A stretch of DNA of 14,684 bases. Source: Chroococcidiopsidaceae cyanobacterium CP_BM_RX_35. Its GTDB lineage: Bacteria > Cyanobacteriota > Cyanobacteriia > Cyanobacteriales > Chroococcidiopsidaceae. The translations under genes were made by a program, and so were the position numbers. The DNA lies in contig JAFAVL010000011.1 of the NCBI GenBank assembly GCA_019242465.1, positions 1-14,684 on the forward strand, read 5' to 3'. This document shows positions 14,146 through 14,684 of the stretch, in pieces; the first letter of the stretch is position 1; every line of letters starts with the position of its first letter. The notes below the pieces were generated by a model. That model had not been told where the DNA came from. It searched no databases and saw only the letters and a program-made list of their open reading frames with translations.

Positions 14146-14684
14146 ATGAAAATTCTACTGGTTGAGGATGAGCAGGGGGCTGCCGAAGTATTAAAAAACA
14201 CTCTTGTAGCTCAGAATTACATAGTCGATTTGGCGATGGATGGTCAGGTGGGACTGGCATTAGCAGAAGCCTTTGCTTACGATCTAATTTTGTTAGATGT
14301 CGTATTACCAAAGTTAGATGGTATAGAGTTTTGCAGACAGCTACGCCAGAGCAGAAATGATACCCCATTGCTGCTCTTGACAGCTTTAGACAGCAACACT
14401 AGCAAAGTCATTGGCTTAGATGCTGGAGCTGATGATTATGTTGTCAAGCCGTTTGATAATCATGAGTTATTAGCTCGGATTCGGGCTTTGCTGCGGCGAG
14501 TCAGTCCGGCTCTCCCCTCAGTGCTGGCGGCGGGAAACATCAGGATTGACACCAGTAGCTGTCGGGTTACTTGTGGTGGACGACTGTTGCATCTAACGGC
14601 TAAAGAGTATGCTCTACTGGAGCTGCTCCTACGTAATAGTCATCGGATATTTAGCCAACAACTGCTACTCGACCATCTCTGGCC
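14146..14684 (+). CDS. OmpR/PhoB-family response regulator, cut by the window end
   Basis: The first 179 codons of a two-component transcription regulator; the 3' end lies beyond the window. The receiver domain starts MKILLVEDE with acidic residues E7-D8, phospho-acceptor D51 in LLLDVVLP, switch T79 (LLTALD) and K101 in VVKPFDN. After a short linker a winged-helix domain of the OmpR type begins (LHLTAKEYALLELLLRN, IFSQQLLLDHLW), of which the recognition helix is missing. It probably continues to about 225-240 residues. ATG 14146 is the natural start; the preceding AAGAG is a weak ribosome binding site. The partner kinase may be the following gene or the hybrid kinase upstream; neither can be settled here. 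No gene or clear promoter pair is visible in 13892-14145. Confidence 0.92.
   Translation, partial: MKILLVEDEQGAAEVLKNTLVAQNYIVDLAMDGQVGLALAEAFAYDLILLDVVLPKLDGIEFCRQLRQSRNDTPLLLLTALDSNTSKVIGLDAGADDYVVKPFDNHELLARIRALLRRVSPALPSVLAAGNIRIDTSSCRVTCGGRLLHLTAKEYALLELLLRNSHRIFSQQLLLDHLW

Overview
The window is chromosomal DNA of a cyanobacterium. The evidence is the cyanobacterial palindrome HIP1 (GCGATCGC), which occurs eight times (near 195, 1220, 2105, 3622, 5620, 6364, 8132 and 12435). The proteins also have a cyanobacterial character: a SigC-type group 2 sigma factor next to a FurA-type regulator, a retinal/apocarotenoid-type carotenoid oxygenase, and HemJ as protoporphyrinogen oxidase. I recall sigC and furA lying side by side in filamentous Nostoc/Anabaena, so a relative of the Nostocales or Chroococcidiopsidales is likely. 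I cannot name the genus.

Left part (1-2527). A broken phage-type integrase, of which only the N-terminal arm-binding domain remains, lies just downstream of a tRNA-Pro(CGG) gene on the minus strand. This is the classic layout of an element integrated at a tRNA 3' end, here apparently a relic. Between and inside them are four copies of TCCTACCA. Divergent from the tRNA are lipA (lipoyl synthase) and gpsA (glycerol-3-phosphate dehydrogenase), 38 nt apart and probably co-transcribed.

Centre (2528-8382). A 365-nt leader holds two GTGAT/ATCAC inverted repeats, a promoter-like pair and a hairpin that ends at the ribosome binding site of sigC. furA follows. A heptamer-based G-rich/C-rich inverted repeat with G-quadruplex character then separates furA from a tight three-gene group: a carotenoid cleavage oxygenase, hemJ and miaB (23-nt gap, then a 4-nt ATGA overlap). 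These three act in carotenoid cleavage, heme/chlorophyll synthesis and tRNA ms2i6A37 modification.

Right part (8383-14684). A 1402-residue protein fuses a CheB methylesterase, a CheR methyltransferase, a long heptad coiled coil, PAS domains, a histidine kinase and a C-terminal receiver. Convergent to it are two small minus-strand genes of unknown function, one mostly helical (about 149 aa) and one with a coiled coil (133 aa). The window ends inside a plus-strand OmpR/PhoB-type response regulator gene, so the two unknown genes sit between two signalling genes.

Most of the window is ordinary cyanobacterial core gene content. The parts most worth a second look are the tRNA/integrase relic, the sigC leader, the G-rich repeat and the two unknown genes in the signalling cluster.
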